A stretch of DNA of 6,744 nt. It comes from Chlorobiota bacterium (GTDB lineage Bacteria > Bacteroidota > Ignavibacteria > Kapaibacteriales > NICIL-2). Below, one piece after another: positions 5,857 to 6,744 of the stretch; the stretch's first letter is position 1; each line of letters opens with the position of its first letter. The translations under genes and the position numbers were made by a program. The notes under the pieces are model-generated. The model saw only the letters and a list, made by a program, of their open reading frames with translations, did no database searches and had not been told where the DNA came from. The stretch is taken from the NCBI GenBank assembly GCA_003695605.1, contig RFIK01000081.1, positions 1-6,744 on the forward strand, given 5' to 3'.

Positions 5857-6744
5857 CGCCCCAGCAGTGCCTGAACCTTCATCTGCGCTTGGACGAGCGC
5901 ACCTGGGGCATCGCTGCGCCCGTAGAGCACATCAACAACAGCATTTTCGAGAATCTGTTCGATATCGAGCCAGCGAGGATGGACCGGTGTCATCCGTGCT
6001 GTGCGCAGTTGCTCGGCAAAGACACGCTTGATGGGATTGCTCACCAAGCTGCTATCGGTAAAGCAATCCCGCCGCGCAGGAAAACCTGCTTCCGCGATAC
6101 GACGGCAGAATGCAATCACCTGCCCAGGAGCAGTCATGTAGCGGATGAACGCGCGTGCTAACGCAGGATTGGTGCATTTCTGCGCGATGGCCCAGTACTC
6201 GCCACCTGCGAACGAGATACCTGGGGCGGATCGGTCCCGACCAGGCATCGGTACGGCTGCATACTGGAGTGCTGGATTTTCTCGCTCGATTTTTTCGATG
6301 AGCCAACTTCCTGAAGGCCAAAATGCGACGTCGCCACGAACAAACGCGGCATCGAGTTGTTTCTGTGTGTCAATGATTCCGGTTCGTGAAAGGGCTGCGT
6401 AAAGTTCGAGTGCTCGGACATTCGCTTCCGAAGCAAGCACACAACGCCCAGCGCTATCGAGAACATCGCCACCGAGCGTCCACATGAAGGGGAGAATTTT
6501 CTTGTAGAGGCGATGGTTATCGGCACCGGTCGCACCAAAGCCAGCCGCACCGGTGCGCTCGTGCACTGCACTTGCTGCGCGGAGTAGTTCCTCGAACGTC
6601 TGGGGTTGGGATGCGCCAGCTGCCTCGAGGAGCGATGTGTTGAGAAAGAGCACGCGCGTGTCAACAACCCACGGCACAGCGTAGTAGCGTCCGTTCCAGC
6701 GGCATGGTGAAAGTGCCCACGGAAGCCAGAGAGAAGGCTCAACG
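5853..6744 (-). CDS. ABC-transporter extracellular solute-binding protein (sugar-type, SBP_bac_1), 5'-truncated by window edge
   Basis: Substrate-capturing component of an ABC importer, expected in the periplasm or as a lipoprotein. 296 C-terminal residues are visible of a protein usually near 400-450; the frame is open to the right edge, so the GTG at 6677 is internal. Counting from the right edge, the family motif GRYYAVPWVVDTRVLFLN (18-35) is followed by the typical PQTFEEL, then FMWTLGGDV (86-94), FVRGDVAFWPSGSW (134-147) and FAGGEYWAI (178-186). This matches the MalE/UgpB-like cluster of carbohydrate binders. The signal peptide and any lipobox lie beyond the window. The ligand cannot be inferred. 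No permease gene lies downstream, because the gene ends at the convergent protease gene; partners must be upstream (right of the window) or elsewhere. The stop is TAA at 5855-5853. Confidence 0.93.
   Translation of the reverse strand, partial: VEPSLWLPWALSPCRWNGRYYAVPWVVDTRVLFLNTSLLEAAGASQPQTFEELLRAASAVHERTGAAGFGATGADNHRLYKKILPFMWTLGGDVLDSAGRCVLASEANVRALELYAALSRTGIIDTQKQLDAAFVRGDVAFWPSGSWLIEKIERENPALQYAAVPMPGRDRSAPGISFAGGEYWAIAQKCTNPALARAFIRYMTAPGQVIAFCRRIAEAGFPARRDCFTDSSLVSNPIKRVFAEQLRTARMTPVHPRWLDIEQILENAVVDVLYGRSDAPGALVQAQMKVQALLGR
5858..5909. other. Possible composite stem-loop at the convergent 3' junction
   Basis: A 7-bp outer stem GCCCCAG/CTGGGGC (5858-5864 with 5903-5909) encloses a perfect 6-bp hairpin TGCGCT-TGGACG-AGCGCA (5884-5901). 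It starts two bases after the SDH-type protease stop and lies inside the 3' coding end of the solute-binding protein gene. No T-tract follows on either strand, so it is not a canonical terminator. It could slow polymerase or protect the 3' end of the protease mRNA, or be chance in GC-rich coding DNA. Confidence 0.25.

Noticed and set aside
6675..6677. GTG as start of a 274-residue solute-binding protein
   Set aside because: The upstream codons to the right edge encode the conserved lead-in (NGRYYA) to the VPWVVDTR motif, so the true start lies outside the window.

Overview
This is a densely coding bacterial chromosome segment with moderately high GC judged by eye. It holds five protein genes, two of them cut by the window edges, and one tRNA. 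Nothing in it looks like a phage, transposon, CRISPR array or horizontally acquired island, and no gene-free stretch exceeds about 105 bases. The taxon cannot be fixed from this window. A TAnnTTTG-type -7 element just upstream of the tRNA, weak Shine-Dalgarno signals before some genes, and a large membrane-anchored VWA protein of a kind common in Bacteroidota/Chlorobi relatives all point towards the FCB superphylum. This is an inference, not a call.

Layout, left to right: (1) the 3' two thirds of gcvP (+), the fused single-chain glycine decarboxylase of the glycine cleavage system; (2) a convergent gene (-) for a 727-residue inner-membrane protein with a periplasmic VWA domain and a glutamine-amidotransferase-like fold; (3) a divergent promoter region of about 100 bp leading into tRNA-Pro(CGG) (+), followed by a clean intrinsic terminator; (4) a tight two-gene (+) unit encoding a rhomboid intramembrane serine protease and, 7 bp later, a membrane-anchored Clp-fold serine protease of the SDH_sah type; (5) the 3' part of an ABC-transporter sugar-type solute-binding protein (-), convergent with the protease unit and running off the right edge.

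Functionally the window is a mosaic: C1/amino-acid metabolism, a tRNA, a probable membrane-proteolysis pair and solute uptake. The only pair whose arrangement suggests joint action is rhomboid plus SDH-type protease. Both convergent junctions share the same 4-bp stop-codon overlap (TTAG, read as TAG on one strand and TAA on the other), which leaves no room for conventional intergenic terminators. I did not find strong evidence for a wholly new system. The best leads are the two-protease unit and the cysteine-free VWA/amidotransferase-like membrane protein.
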